A stretch of 64,000 bases of DNA from Belnapia sp. F-4-1 (GTDB taxonomy: Bacteria; Pseudomonadota; Alphaproteobacteria; Acetobacterales; Acetobacteraceae), in NCBI RefSeq assembly GCF_000802185.1, contig NZ_KN676113.1:5216028-5280027 (forward strand). The letters are read 5' to 3'. Shown piece by piece: positions 40,033 through 48,997 of this stretch (position 1 is the first letter of the stretch; every line of letters starts with the position of its first letter). The translations under genes were made by a program, and so were the position numbers. Below the pieces are notes generated by a model. The model was not told the DNA's origin, ran no database searches, and was given only the letters and a program-made list of their open reading frames with translations.

Positions 40033-40266
40033 ATGGCGATGCAACCTGCGGAGATCGAGGCGCTGATCAAGGCGGCGCTCCCCGATGCCGTGGTCACCAT
40101 CGAGGATCTGGCGGGGGACGGCGACCACTACGCCGCCACCGTGGTCTCGGAAGCCTTCCGTGGCCGCAGCCGGGTCCAGCAGCACCAGCTCGTTTATGCC
40201 GCCCTGCGCGGCCGCATGGGGGGCGAGCTGCACGCCCTCGCCCTGCAGACCTCCGCCCCTGCCTGA
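40033..40266 (+). CDS. BolA-family protein
   Basis: A 77-residue BolA/IbaG-type protein with VTIEDLAGDGDHYAATVVSEAFRG, the expected His in the DHY region, and the helix RVQQHQLVYAALRGRMGGELHALAL. It forms Fe-S-binding heterodimers with monothiol glutaredoxins, matching the grxD gene 18 nt downstream. It is 5 nt after purL, so it is expressed with purine synthesis. Confidence 0.93.
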   Translation: MAMQPAEIEALIKAALPDAVVTIEDLAGDGDHYAATVVSEAFRGRSRVQQHQLVYAALRGRMGGELHALALQTSAPA

Positions 40267-40284
40267 GCCAACGGAGCACAGATC

Positions 40285-40623
40285 ATGACCAATCCCGTCT
40301 TCGAGCGCATCGAGAGCGAGATCAAAGCCAACCCGGTCGTCCTTTACATGAAGGGCACGCCCGTCTTCCCGCAATGCGGCTTCTCCGCCCGCGTGGTGCA
40401 GATCCTCAGCCATGTCGGCGTGCCGTTCAAAGGCGTGAACGTGCTCGAGGACATGGAAATCCGCGAGGGCATCAAGGCCTACGCCAACTGGCCGACCATT
40501 CCGCAGCTCTATGTGCAGGGCGAGTTCGTTGGCGGCTGCGACATCATCATGGAAATGTTCCAGGCGGGCGAGCTGCAGTCGATGCTGAAGGAGAAGGGCA
40601 TCGCGGTCTCCGCCGAGGCCTGA
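40285..40623 (+). CDS. grxD: Monothiol glutaredoxin, Grx4 family
   Basis: A 112-residue Grx4-type glutaredoxin with the CGFS active site ([13 protein letters not shown]), KGTPVFP, and [19 protein letters not shown] for glutathione binding. It carries a bridging [2Fe-2S] cluster and acts with BolA in iron-sulfur trafficking and iron sensing rather than thiol reduction. Last gene of purL-bolA-grxD; a hairpin follows. Confidence 0.95.
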   Translation: MTNPVFERIESEIKANPVVLYMKGTPVFPQCGFSARVVQILSHVGVPFKGVNVLEDMEIREGIKAYANWPTIPQLYVQGEFVGGCDIIMEMFQAGELQSMLKEKGIAVSAEA

Positions 40624-40636
40624 GCCCCTTCGCCAT

Positions 40637-40660
40637 GGGGGTGCCGGCGACGGCATCCCC
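40637..40660 (+). terminator. Stem-loop after grxD
   Basis: A 10-bp stem (GGGGGTGCCG / CGGCATCCCC, with one G-T pair) and a GCGA tetraloop, 13 nt after the grxD stop. No clear U-tract follows, only GTTTCATT further on. It is a probable terminator or mRNA 3'-end stabiliser for purL-bolA-grxD. Confidence 0.6.
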
Positions 40661-40689
40661 GACACGCCCGGTTTCATTCCGCCCATGCT

Positions 40690-40718
40690 TTGACGAATTA
40701 TATTCACAAAAATAATAT
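40690..40718 (+). promoter_or_regulatory. Near-consensus sigma-70 promoter of the AAA+ gene
   Basis: TTGACG (40690-40695) and TAATAT (40713-40718) are separated by exactly 17 nt in an AT-rich stretch that stands out from the surrounding GC-rich DNA. The expected transcription start is about 40724-40727, immediately before the GTG start at 40728, so the mRNA would have almost no leader. Confidence 0.72.
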
Positions 40719-40727
40719 GACGGTGTT

Positions 40728-42272
40728 GTGTACTCGCTCATCCGTGAACTGCGTGAGCGAGGCCGTCCATTGCCCGACACCAATCTGCAGACCGACTCCC
40801 TCGTCGCGCCCGCGGCCGGGCAGAGCAGCGAGGATGGCGTCTCCGATGCCGCCCTGCTCTTCGGCACTGCCGCCAGCCCGCCGCTCTGGCTCTGGCTGAC
40901 CATCGAGCCAGCCGAGCTCACCGCGCTGGAGGCGGCGCTGCTGCGGCATCTCCGCTCGCCCCTCTTCCCCTCCCGCATTGGCGAGGATGCGGTGCGGCCT
41001 GGCGATGACGCGGCGCTGCTCGACTTCGCCACCCGCTTCGGGGCGATCGCCGCCCGCTTCGCCGAGGGCTCGGCCCTGGTGCTGGCCGCAACGCGCATCG
41101 TCGCCGAGCGTGGCGGGCCGCTCTGCCGACAGGGCGCACTGGCCTGCATCGAGGCGCTGCACTACCGCCTGCATGGCGAGGCACGCGGCCTCGGCGGCGA
41201 TTCGGGACGTTTGCGGCATTTCGTGCTGGCGGCCCGGCTCTCGGCCGATCTCTGGCTGCGCTTCCTGCCCGGGCCGGAAGGCGCCCGGCCGCTGCCCGGC
41301 CGGCTGGCCGAGTCGCTGAACCTCCCGGCGCAGGCCCCTGCCCCGGCCGCCGCGCCGCCGCCGCCGCCCGCGCCCGTCGCCACCGGCAGCCAGGCCGTGG
41401 TCTTGCAGCCCTTCACCGCGCCGAACGAGCGGGGCGAGTGGCAGAGCTACCAGCCGCTGACCACGCCGCTGCCGCTGCGCCGGGTGCCGCGCGATGCACT
41501 CGCCCGGCTCGGTGCGCTGGCCGAGGCGGCGCCGGGCTTCGCCGCGCCGCTGGCCGAGATCCGCCGGACCCTGGCGCTGGCCGCCCATGCCGGGCGGCCC
41601 TCGCCGCGGCTGCGGCCGATCCTGCTCGTCGGGCCGCCCGGCGTCGGCAAGACCTGGTTCGCCCGGCGGCTGGCCGCGGCGCTGGAGCTGCCCTTCGCCA
41701 GCCTCAACCTCGGCGGGGCGACGGACAACCGCTGCCTCCAGGGCACGGCGCGGGGCTGGTCCGCAACCACCCCGGCCTGGCCGATCGCCGAGATGGCGCG
41801 GCTCGCCGCCCCGAACCCGGTCTTCTTCCTCGACGAGATCGAGAAGGCCGGCGGCCAGCGCGACAGCAACGGCCGGGCGCATGACACGCTGCTGGCGATG
41901 ATCGAGCCGGAGAGCGCCTCCGCCTGGTTCGACGAATGCCTCCGCACGGCGGCCGATCTGCGCCATGCCATCTGGATCATGGCGGCGAACGAGACGCGGG
42001 GGATCAGCGCGCCGCTGCTTTCCCGACTTTCGGTGCATCACATCGACCCGCCGCCGGCCAGCGCCTTCGACGGCACCTATGCCGGGCTGCTCGCCGGCAT
42101 CGCCGAGGACATGGGCTGCCGGGCGGCCGACCTGCCGGTGCTGGAGGGCGAGACGCGGGCGGCGCTGCGGCGGGGCTTCGCCGGGCACCGCAACCTGCGG
42201 CGCCTGCGGGCACAGATGGAGGAATGCCTCGGCATCGCGGCCGAAGCGGCTCTTTCCGTCCCGCGCTGCTGA
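40728..42272 (+). CDS. AAA+ ATPase (Lon-like ATPase module without protease)
   Basis: A 514-residue protein. The N-terminal 250 residues match no family seen here and end in an Ala/Pro linker (about 201-220). The ATPase core has Walker A GPPGVGKT (302-309), Walker B VFFLDEIEK (365-373) and sensor-1 Asn 421 in IMAANE. The sequence after Walker A resembles Lon, but there is no Ser-Lys protease domain. It could remodel proteins or nucleic acids. GTG 40728 has no Shine-Dalgarno sequence and lies a few bases after the predicted transcription start. Confidence 0.8.
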   Translation: MYSLIRELRERGRPLPDTNLQTDSLVAPAAGQSSEDGVSDAALLFGTAASPPLWLWLTIEPAELTALEAALLRHLRSPLFPSRIGEDAVRPGDDAALLDFATRFGAIAARFAEGSALVLAATRIVAERGGPLCRQGALACIEALHYRLHGEARGLGGDSGRLRHFVLAARLSADLWLRFLPGPEGARPLPGRLAESLNLPAQAPAPAAAPPPPPAPVATGSQAVVLQPFTAPNERGEWQSYQPLTTPLPLRRVPRDALARLGALAEAAPGFAAPLAEIRRTLALAAHAGRPSPRLRPILLVGPPGVGKTWFARRLAAALELPFASLNLGGATDNRCLQGTARGWSATTPAWPIAEMARLAAPNPVFFLDEIEKAGGQRDSNGRAHDTLLAMIEPESASAWFDECLRTAADLRHAIWIMAANETRGISAPLLSRLSVHHIDPPPASAFDGTYAGLLAGIAEDMGCRAADLPVLEGETRAALRRGFAGHRNLRRLRAQMEECLGIAAEAALSVPRC

Positions 42273-42305
42273 CGAAAGGCCGGAAGCGGCGTTATCCTCC
42301 ACAGG

Positions 42306-44348
42306 ATGACGCCCTTTCACTCGCTCTACCGGCACGGCTTCGCCCGGGTCGCCGCCTGCACCATCCGCTCCGCGCTGGCCGACCCGGCCAGTAATGCGGC
42401 GGAAATCCTCCGAATGGCGCGGGAGGCGCACGGGCGCGGGGCGGCCGTCGCCGTCTTCCCCGAACTCGCCCTCTCCGCCTACTCGATCGAGGACCTGCTG
42501 TTGCAGGACGCGCTGCTCGATGCCGTGGAGGAGGCGGCCGCCGATCTGATCGAGGCGTCTCGCGCGCTGCTGCCGGTGCTGGTGGTCGGCGCGCCGCTCC
42601 GCCATGCCGGGCGGGTCTACAACACGGCGCTCGTCATCCATCGCGGGCGGCTGCTCGGCGTGGTGCCGAAGACCTACCTGCCCAACTACCGGGAGTTTTA
42701 CGAGAAGCGGCAGGTCGCCGAGGGCCATGGCGCACCGCCGGGCGATATCCGCCTCGCCGGGCAATCGGCGCCCTTCACCGCCGGCCTGCTCTTCGAGGCG
42801 GAGGATGTGCCGGGCCTCGTGCTGCACACGGAGATCTGCGAGGATTTCTGGGTGCCAATCCCGCCGAGCGGCGCGGCGGCGCTGGCGGGGGCCACGGTGC
42901 TGCTGAACATCAGCGGCAGCCCGATCACCATCGGCAAGGCGGAAACGCGGCGGCTGCTCTGCCAGTCGCAATCGGCGCGCTGCCTCGCGGCCTATGTCTA
43001 CACCGCCGCCGGCGCCGGCGAATCGACTACCGAGGTCGCCTGGGACGGCCAGGCCGAGATCTTCGAGAACGGCGCCCTGCTGGCCGAGACGGAGCGCTTC
43101 CCCATGGCGGCGCAGATGGCCGTCGCCGATGTCGACCTCGACCTGCTGCGGCAGGAGCGGATGCGCCAAGGCACCTTCGACGACAACCGGCGCAACACGC
43201 CGGCCGCCGCGGGCTTCCGTCGCGTCCCTTTCCGCCTCGACCCGCCCGGCGCCGATCTCGGGCTGGAGCGACCGATCGAGCGCTTCCCCTTCGTCCCGGC
43301 CAACCCCGAGCGCCTCGCCCAGGACTGCTACGAGGCCTACAACATCCAGGTCGCCGGCCTCGTGCAGCGGCTGGAGGCGGCGCGGATCAAGCGCATCGTC
43401 ATCGGCGTCTCGGGCGGGCTCGACAGCACCCAGGCGCTGATCGTGGCCGCCAAGGCGATGGACCTGCTGGGACGGCCGCGCACCGATATCGTCGCCTTCA
43501 CCATGCCGGGCTTCGGCACCTCGGAGGGCACCAAGGGCAATGCGCACCGGCTGATGGCCTCGCTTGGGGTCGAGGCGCGGGAGCTGGATATCCGGCCTGC
43601 GGCGCGGCAGATGCTGGGCGATCTCGGCCACCCCTTCGCCGAGGGCAAGCCGGTCTACGACATTACCTTCGAGAACGTGCAGGCCGGGCTGCGCACCGAC
43701 TACCTGTTCCGCGCCGCGAATTTCCATGACGGCATCGTGCTTGGCACTGGCGACCTGTCGGAGCTGGCGCTGGGCTGGTGCACCTATGGCGTCGGCGACC
43801 AGATGTCGCACTACAACGTCAATTCCGGCGTGCCGAAGACGCTGATCCAGCATCTCATCCGCTGGGTCATTGCCTCGGAGCAGTTCAGCTCCGAGGTGGG
43901 TGAGGTACTGGGCGCCATCCTCGACACCGAGATCTCGCCCGAGCTCGTCCCGGCGGAGGATGGCCAGGCGCTGCAGAGCACCGAGGCCAAGGTCGGGCCC
44001 TATGCGCTGCAGGACTTCAACCTCTACTACACGCTGCGCTACGGCTTCCGCCCGTCGAAGATCGCCTTCCTGGCGCTGCATGCCTGGGGCGATGCGGCCG
44101 CCCGCCACTGGCCACCGCATTTCCCCAAGGCGAAGCGGAACGCCTATGACCTGCCGACCATCCGGCACTGGCTGGAAGTCTTCCTCAACCGCTTCTTCGG
44201 CTTCAGCCAGTTCAAGCGCAGCGCCATGCCGAACGGGCCGAAGGTGGCGGCCGGCGGCTCGCTCTCGCCGCGCGGCGATTGGCGGGCCCCCTCGGATGGC
44301 AATGCCCGCGCCTGGGTGGAGGAATTACGCCGGAACGTGCCGGAGTAG
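42306..44348 (+). CDS. nadE: Glutamine-hydrolysing NAD+ synthetase
   Basis: A 680-residue two-domain enzyme for the last step of NAD+ synthesis. The N-terminal nitrilase-like glutaminase has the triad Glu 53 ([10 protein letters not shown]), Lys 122 (PKTYLPNY) and Cys 178 (HTEICEDFW). The C-terminal synthetase has the PP-loop SGGLDS (369-374) and the deamido-NAD binding region with [19 protein letters not shown]. The full length is usual for bacterial glutamine-dependent NadE. Confidence 0.97.
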   Translation: MTPFHSLYRHGFARVAACTIRSALADPASNAAEILRMAREAHGRGAAVAVFPELALSAYSIEDLLLQDALLDAVEEAAADLIEASRALLPVLVVGAPLRHAGRVYNTALVIHRGRLLGVVPKTYLPNYREFYEKRQVAEGHGAPPGDIRLAGQSAPFTAGLLFEAEDVPGLVLHTEICEDFWVPIPPSGAAALAGATVLLNISGSPITIGKAETRRLLCQSQSARCLAAYVYTAAGAGESTTEVAWDGQAEIFENGALLAETERFPMAAQMAVADVDLDLLRQERMRQGTFDDNRRNTPAAAGFRRVPFRLDPPGADLGLERPIERFPFVPANPERLAQDCYEAYNIQVAGLVQRLEAARIKRIVIGVSGGLDSTQALIVAAKAMDLLGRPRTDIVAFTMPGFGTSEGTKGNAHRLMASLGVEARELDIRPAARQMLGDLGHPFAEGKPVYDITFENVQAGLRTDYLFRAANFHDGIVLGTGDLSELALGWCTYGVGDQMSHYNVNSGVPKTLIQHLIRWVIASEQFSSEVGEVLGAILDTEISPELVPAEDGQALQSTEAKVGPYALQDFNLYYTLRYGFRPSKIAFLALHAWGDAAARHWPPHFPKAKRNAYDLPTIRHWLEVFLNRFFGFSQFKRSAMPNGPKVAAGGSLSPRGDWRAPSDGNARAWVEELRRNVPE

Positions 44349-44358
44349 ATTGCATCCC

Positions 44359-44390
44359 TGCCATGCCTGCGTCGTTCACGCAGCATGGCA
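44359..44390. promoter_or_regulatory. Long hairpin spanning the start of the isochorismatase-like gene
   Basis: Arms TGCCATG-C-CTGCGT and ACGCAGCATGGCA pair over 13 bp with one bulged C and a CGTTC loop. The hairpin lies between nadE and the next gene. The ATG at 44385 is inside the 3' arm. It may end nadE transcripts or mask the start codon of the following gene. Confidence 0.55.
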
Positions 44391-44993
44391 CAAGACGAAC
44401 TGCATCACGGCCCGCTGGACGAGCGATGCCTGCATCTCTGCATCGACATGCAGAACCTCTTCGCCGGGCATACCGAATGGCACACCCCCTGGATGACGCG
44501 GGTAGCGCCAATGGTGGAGCGGCTGGCCGTCGCCCATCCGGAGCGCACCATCTTCACCCGCTTCATCCCCGCCGACCGGCCTGGCGAGGGAACCGGCACC
44601 TGGCGGCGCTATTGGGAGCGCTGGCCCTCCCTGACGCGGGAGCAGCTGCCGGAGGGCGCCGTGGACCTGCTGCCGCCGCTGCAACGGCTGGTGCCGCCGG
44701 CGGAGCTATTCGACAAGAAGGTCTATTCGCCCTGGGTCTGCGGCACGCTGCATCCGCGGCTGCAGGAGCGGGGGATCGAGACGCTCATCATCAGCGGCGC
44801 GGAGACGGATGTCTGCGTCCTCGCCGCCGTGCTGGGCGCCGTCGATCTCGGCTACCGGGTGGTGGTGCCGACAGATGCGATCTGCAGCTCCTCCGACCAT
44901 ACGCATGATGCGATGCTGGCCCTCTACAACGAGCGCTATGGCCAGCAGGTGGAAGCGGTGACGACGGAGCTGATCCTGCGGGAGTGGCGCTAG
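44385..44993 (+). CDS. Isochorismatase-like cysteine hydrolase
   Basis: A 202-residue hydrolase of the isochorismatase/nicotinamidase superfamily. The catalytic triad is Asp 21 (CIDMQNLF), Lys near 111-112 (FDKKVYSPW) and Cys 144 (ETDVCVLAA). Beside nadE, a nicotinamidase-like role in NAD salvage is tempting, but the metal-binding His set of PncA is not evident, so the substrate is open. No Shine-Dalgarno sequence is visible before ATG 44385, which lies in a hairpin. Its TAG stop overlaps the convergent gene's stop in CTAG. Confidence 0.82.
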   Translation: MAQDELHHGPLDERCLHLCIDMQNLFAGHTEWHTPWMTRVAPMVERLAVAHPERTIFTRFIPADRPGEGTGTWRRYWERWPSLTREQLPEGAVDLLPPLQRLVPPAELFDKKVYSPWVCGTLHPRLQERGIETLIISGAETDVCVLAAVLGAVDLGYRVVVPTDAICSSSDHTHDAMLALYNERYGQQVEAVTTELILREWR

Positions 44994-45301
44994 ACCGGCA
45001 CCTCCACGTCCAGCAGCGGCGCGTGCTGCTGGGCGCCATAGACATCCGTGTCGCCGAAGTCGCCGGCCGGCACCAGGCGCGGCAGCGTCGCCTTGAAGGC
45101 GGAGGCGGTGTCGTAGGGGGCGAAGAGCACGTCCCCCTCCGCCACGCCGTAGAGCCGGGCGAAGAGCGCCGCGTTCAGTACGCCGGTCGCCTTGACCCGG
45201 CGGTACAGCGCCGGGTCCTCGAACAGCACGTCGATGGTGACCATGAAGGGCCCGGCATTCTTGCTCTTGCAGATCTGGGCGATGTCGCGGATCCGGGGCA
45301 T
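44990..45301 (-). CDS. DUF4387-family protein
   Basis: A 103-residue protein recognised as DUF4387 by the pattern IAQICKSKNAGPFMVTIDVLFED and the later YGVAEGDV. These proteins are typically encoded next to AtuA-like proteins, as here, where the ATG at 45301 overlaps the stop of that gene (TGATG); a GTG at 45304 is an alternative. The two may form one enzyme. Function unknown. Confidence 0.85.
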   Translation of the reverse strand: MPRIRDIAQICKSKNAGPFMVTIDVLFEDPALYRRVKATGVLNAALFARLYGVAEGDVLFAPYDTASAFKATLPRLVPAGDFGDTDVYGAQQHAPLLDVEVPV

Positions 45302-46656
45302 CACACGCTCTCGTATTCGATGGGGAAGAGGGCGCAGGGGTCGTCCACCGCGAGGGTGTGGAAGATGCTGAACCGGTAGAGCTCGCCGAGCGGGATGTCG
45401 GAGGGCGAGAAGGGAAAGGCCATGTTGCCCTCCTTGCAGAGCCGGCCGGGGAAGTCGGCATGCAGCAGGCTGGTGCGGGCCATGGCGAGGACGGCATTCG
45501 CCACTTCCTGGTCGTCGGCCAGCACCTCGATGACGAAGCCGAGCTCGTGCGAGGTGACGGATTTAACCGGCTCCCACCCCGCCATCACCGCATCCCGCCC
45601 GATGACGCGGACGGCCATGCGGTAGCGCTCGGCGGAGACGCCGAAGGAGGCGGCCTTCGCCTCCACCTTGGCGCGGTGGGTGGCGAGGTAGTCGTCGATC
45701 TGGCCGATCAGCACCGGGTCCCGCGTGGCGCAGATGGTGATGGCGCGGTAGCCGGCGAGCTCCACCCCCTCCAGCTTCACCGTATAGGTCTCGGCCGGCG
45801 TCCAGCGCATGCCGGCGACCTTCACGGCCCGGTCGGAGACGGGGGTGAAGGTGACGTCCGAGGTATCGAGCAGCCCGCCCGGCTCGACATGGTGGGTCGG
45901 GCTGGAATTCTCATGCAGCGCGAAATTGGCGACCGAGAGGGGTGTGCAGCGGCGGATCGGGTTGGGCGGCTCGCAGACCAGGTGGTCGTCCTCGATCGTC
46001 ACCAGCAGGCAGTCCGGCTCCTTCGGCGTGGTGGGTTCCGCGCCGCATTCCAGCATCTTGCCGGCATACCAGGAGGGGGCCGGGGCCATGCCGGCGCGGA
46101 TGGCGGGTGCAGCCCATTGCGCCGGGTCGCTGCTGCGGCCGGCGAGGATCACCTGCGCGTCGCCGTCGAGGGCCTTGGCGATCGGCTCCGGCCCCATCAT
46201 GCCGACGATGCGCGTGGCGCGGTCGACAGTCGCCGCGTCGAGCGGCGGCAGCTTGGCCAGCGGCTTTGTACGGTCGAGCCGGCTGCCGAGCATCGCCTTG
46301 TCCTGCTCGGCATGGATCAGCGCCATGCGGAAGGAGAGGCCGTCCTCCCGCGCGATCTCGCGCGCCAGCGCCGCCATGCTCTGCAGATGCGGCTCGCCCC
46401 CTGCCCCGCCCGAGGTGCCGATGATGCAGGGAATGCCGGCCGCGACGGCCGCCTGCAACATCAGCCGGAAGTCGCGCTTGACCGAGAGGCGCGAGCAAAA
46501 GGAGGTGCCGGCGCCGAGATAGTGCGGGCCGGGATCCGTGGAGCCGCCGTCGCAGCCGATGACCTGCGGCTGGCGGCTCATCCCGATGCGGAGCGATTCC
46601 TCGGCATAGCCGTAGCCGAGGATGCCGCTCGTCGAGAGCATGGTGAAGGTCTTCAT
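45301..46656 (-). CDS. AtuA-like (DUF1446) acyclic terpene utilisation-type protein
   Basis: A 451-residue protein with the AtuA N-terminal pattern: GYAEESL, IGCDGGSTDPGPHYLGAG, and IGTSGGAGGEPHL. It continues with GMMGPEPIAKAL and AGRSSDPAQWA. The family takes part in terpene acid breakdown in Pseudomonas and in other clusters of unknown function; the reaction has not been settled. Its ATG overlaps the Bug receptor stop (ATGA), and DUF4387 follows directly. Confidence 0.87.
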   Translation of the reverse strand: MKTFTMLSTSGILGYGYAEESLRIGMSRQPQVIGCDGGSTDPGPHYLGAGTSFCSRLSVKRDFRLMLQAAVAAGIPCIIGTSGGAGGEPHLQSMAALAREIAREDGLSFRMALIHAEQDKAMLGSRLDRTKPLAKLPPLDAATVDRATRIVGMMGPEPIAKALDGDAQVILAGRSSDPAQWAAPAIRAGMAPAPSWYAGKMLECGAEPTTPKEPDCLLVTIEDDHLVCEPPNPIRRCTPLSVANFALHENSSPTHHVEPGGLLDTSDVTFTPVSDRAVKVAGMRWTPAETYTVKLEGVELAGYRAITICATRDPVLIGQIDDYLATHRAKVEAKAASFGVSAERYRMAVRVIGRDAVMAGWEPVKSVTSHELGFVIEVLADDQEVANAVLAMARTSLLHADFPGRLCKEGNMAFPFSPSDIPLGELYRFSIFHTLAVDDPCALFPIEYESV

Positions 46657-47630
46657 TGGCGGGGCAACAACCCTTCCTTGGCGGCCTTGGCCCAGCGGGC
46701 ATCGTCCTCGCGCAGCACGGCGGCGAGCGCCTCGAGGTCCATCGGCGCGGGGTCGGAGGCCATGATGTTGAACTTCTCCTGCATGGCCGGCGTCGCGCTG
46801 ACCTCGGCGCAGGCGCGGTTGAAGCGGCGGGCGATCTCCACCGGCAGCTTGGCGGGGCCGAAGATGCCGACCCAGCCGGTGAAGACGCAGTCCTTCAGCC
46901 CGCATTCGACAAGGGTCGGGCTGTCCGGCAGGAAGGTGGAGCGCTCCGTCGAGCTGACGGCGATCACCTTCACCTTGCCGCCCGGCAGCAGCGGCATCGC
47001 CGTCGCCGTGCTGCCCCAGGCGAGCTTGAGGTGCCCGCCGGTGAGGTCGCCGAGATAGGCGCCGCTGCCGCGATAGGGCACCTCGGTCAGGTCGATGCCG
47101 GCAATCTTGGCGAAGAGGTTGGCGGTGTAGGAGGATTGCGCATCGGAGGTTGCTTGCGCGATCTCGCCTTTCGGCCGCGTCTTCGCATAGGCGATGAGGC
47201 TGTGGACGTCCTTGAAGGGCGCGTCGGTATTCGCCATCAGCACCAGCGGGTAGCGCGCCATCAATGCAATGGGGGTGAAGTCCGTCATCGGGTCGAAGGG
47301 CAGGTTCGGCACCATGTAGCGGTTCATCACATGGGTGCTGGTGACGGTGACGAAATTGTAGCCATCGGCCGGGCTGCGGGCGATGGCTTCGCTGCCGACG
47401 ATGCCATTGGCGCCCGGCCGGTTCTCGACGACGAAGGTCTGGCCGAGGCGCGTGGTCAGCGCCTCGGCCATGGCGCGGGTGGTGAGGTCGGTGCCGCCGC
47501 CTGGCGCATAGGCGACGACGAGGCGCACCGTGCGCTCAGGCCAGTTGCCTTGCGCGCGCACCGCGGGTGCCGCCAGCAGGCCGATGCCCGCCGCGGCGAA
47601 CCCGCGCCGGCTGAGTAGCAGCTTGCTCAT
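46653..47630 (-). CDS. Tripartite tricarboxylate transporter receptor (Bug family)
   Basis: A 325-residue periplasmic receptor. The signal peptide has Arg-Arg and hydrophobic sequence to AVRAQG. Family marks: VRLVVAYAPGGGTDLTTR, VENRPGANGIVGSE and TEVPYRGSGAYLGDLTGG. ATG 47630 overlaps the flavin monooxygenase stop (ATGA). As part of a coupled catabolic operon it probably captures the substrate of this pathway. No permease genes accompany it. Confidence 0.9.
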   Translation of the reverse strand: MSKLLLSRRGFAAAGIGLLAAPAVRAQGNWPERTVRLVVAYAPGGGTDLTTRAMAEALTTRLGQTFVVENRPGANGIVGSEAIARSPADGYNFVTVTSTHVMNRYMVPNLPFDPMTDFTPIALMARYPLVLMANTDAPFKDVHSLIAYAKTRPKGEIAQATSDAQSSYTANLFAKIAGIDLTEVPYRGSGAYLGDLTGGHLKLAWGSTATAMPLLPGGKVKVIAVSSTERSTFLPDSPTLVECGLKDCVFTGWVGIFGPAKLPVEIARRFNRACAEVSATPAMQEKFNIMASDPAPMDLEALAAVLREDDARWAKAAKEGLLPRQ

Positions 47631-48982
47631 TTCGCCTTCCTCCATTCGCCATGTTGCGGCCTGTCGAGGCCGAGATTCTCGCGCAGCGTGCTGCCGGCGT
47701 AGTCCTTGTGGTAGAGGCCGCGCCGCTGCATCTCCGGCACCACCATCCGGGTGAAATCCTCGAAGGAGCCGGGATTCTGCGAGGCGACGAGGACGAAGCC
47801 GTCACAGGCGCGGCCCTCGAACCAGGCCTGCATCTGGTCCACCACCTGCTTCGGCGTGCCGGTGAAGTTGGGGAATTCGCGCGTGGTGCCGCGGCCGGAG
47901 AAGGTGACGAAGTCGCGCACCGTCGGGTTCTGCTTGCCGCTCAGCATGACGATGCGGTCCTTGAAGCCGCCCCAGGAGAGGCCGGCTAGCTCGGCATCGG
48001 TGAAGGGCTCGTCCATCGGTTTCGAGGCGAAGTCGAAGTTCAGTGCCTCGGAGAGCAGCACGACGCCATCCTCCGCCGTCGCCAGCGCCTCGGTGAAGCG
48101 GCGCTTCTCCTCGGCCAAGGCTTCAGTCTCGGCGACGTTGACATAGACGGCGGGGGCAACCGTCACCTGGTCCGGGTTGCGGCCGGATTCGGCGACGGCG
48201 CGCTTGAGGTCGGCATACTGCTTCTTCCCCGCCTCAATGTTCGGGTAGATGACGAAGATCAGCTCGCCCCAGCGGCCGGCGAAGCGGCGGCCGCGGCCGG
48301 ACTGTCCGGCCTGGATCAGCACCGGATGGCCCTGCGGGCTGCGCGGCACCGGCAGCGGGCCATGGGTGCGGAAGAACTTGCCCTCGTAGCGCACAGGCCG
48401 GACCTTGGACGCATCGGCGAAGCGGCCGCTCTCCTTGTCGAGCAGGATGGCGTCGTCGTCCCAAGAGTCCCAGTGGCCCATGACCGCCTCCATGAACTCG
48501 TCGGCGCGGTCGTAGCGGAGGTCGTGCTCCAGATGCTCGGTGCGGCCGAAATTCGCCGCCTCGCTGTCGTTGAGCGAGGTGACGACGTTCCAGGCGGCGC
48601 GGCCCCGCGTCATCAGGTCGAGCGTGCCGAACAGCCGCGCCACATGGAACGGCTCGTAATAGGTCGTCGAATAGGTGCCGCCGAGGCCGAGCCGGCTCGT
48701 CACCTGCGACATGACGGCGAGAATCGTCGCCGGGTCCATCTTGACGACGCGGATGCCGTTCTCGACGGCCGCCACATGGTCGCGCCCGTAGATGTCGGGC
48801 ATCGCCAGCCGGTCGTCGAAGAAGGCCAAATGGAACTTGCCCTCCTCCAGGATGCGGGCGACGCGGGTGAAGTAGTCCGGCGTCAGGAAGTCCGTCGCCG
48901 CGGCGGGATGCCGCCAGGAGCCGGGGGCGATGGAACAGTTCTGCGCCTGCAGGAAGCCCACCATCTTGATCGTGCGGTTCAT
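47627..48982 (-). CDS. NtaA/SnaA/DszA-type LLM flavin monooxygenase
   Basis: A 451-residue luciferase-like, FMNH2-dependent monooxygenase. It has GSWRHPAAATDF near the N-terminus, FHLAFFDDRLAMPD, TYSTTYYEPFHVARLFGTLDLMTRGRAAWNVVTS, and PVLIQAGQSGRGRRFAGRWGE, as in nitrilotriacetate and dibenzothiophene-sulfone monooxygenases. It would oxygenate or cleave a C-N or C-S bond and needs a separate flavin reductase, not seen here. It lies 15 nt after the CoA-transferase stop. Confidence 0.9.
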   Translation of the reverse strand: MNRTIKMVGFLQAQNCSIAPGSWRHPAAATDFLTPDYFTRVARILEEGKFHLAFFDDRLAMPDIYGRDHVAAVENGIRVVKMDPATILAVMSQVTSRLGLGGTYSTTYYEPFHVARLFGTLDLMTRGRAAWNVVTSLNDSEAANFGRTEHLEHDLRYDRADEFMEAVMGHWDSWDDDAILLDKESGRFADASKVRPVRYEGKFFRTHGPLPVPRSPQGHPVLIQAGQSGRGRRFAGRWGELIFVIYPNIEAGKKQYADLKRAVAESGRNPDQVTVAPAVYVNVAETEALAEEKRRFTEALATAEDGVVLLSEALNFDFASKPMDEPFTDAELAGLSWGGFKDRIVMLSGKQNPTVRDFVTFSGRGTTREFPNFTGTPKQVVDQMQAWFEGRACDGFVLVASQNPGSFEDFTRMVVPEMQRRGLYHKDYAGSTLRENLGLDRPQHGEWRKAK

Positions 48983-48997
48983 TGTTTCCTCCCTGGC

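Noticed and set aside
40704-44168. A 1154-codon minus-strand open frame opposite the AAA+ and nadE genes
   Set aside because: It runs antisense across two unrelated well-supported genes and encodes low-complexity Arg/Gly/Gln sequence.
44385-44993. Naming the hydrolase as nicotinamidase because it follows nadE
   Set aside because: The metal-binding residues of PncA are not evident and a hairpin separates the genes, so only the superfamily is supported.
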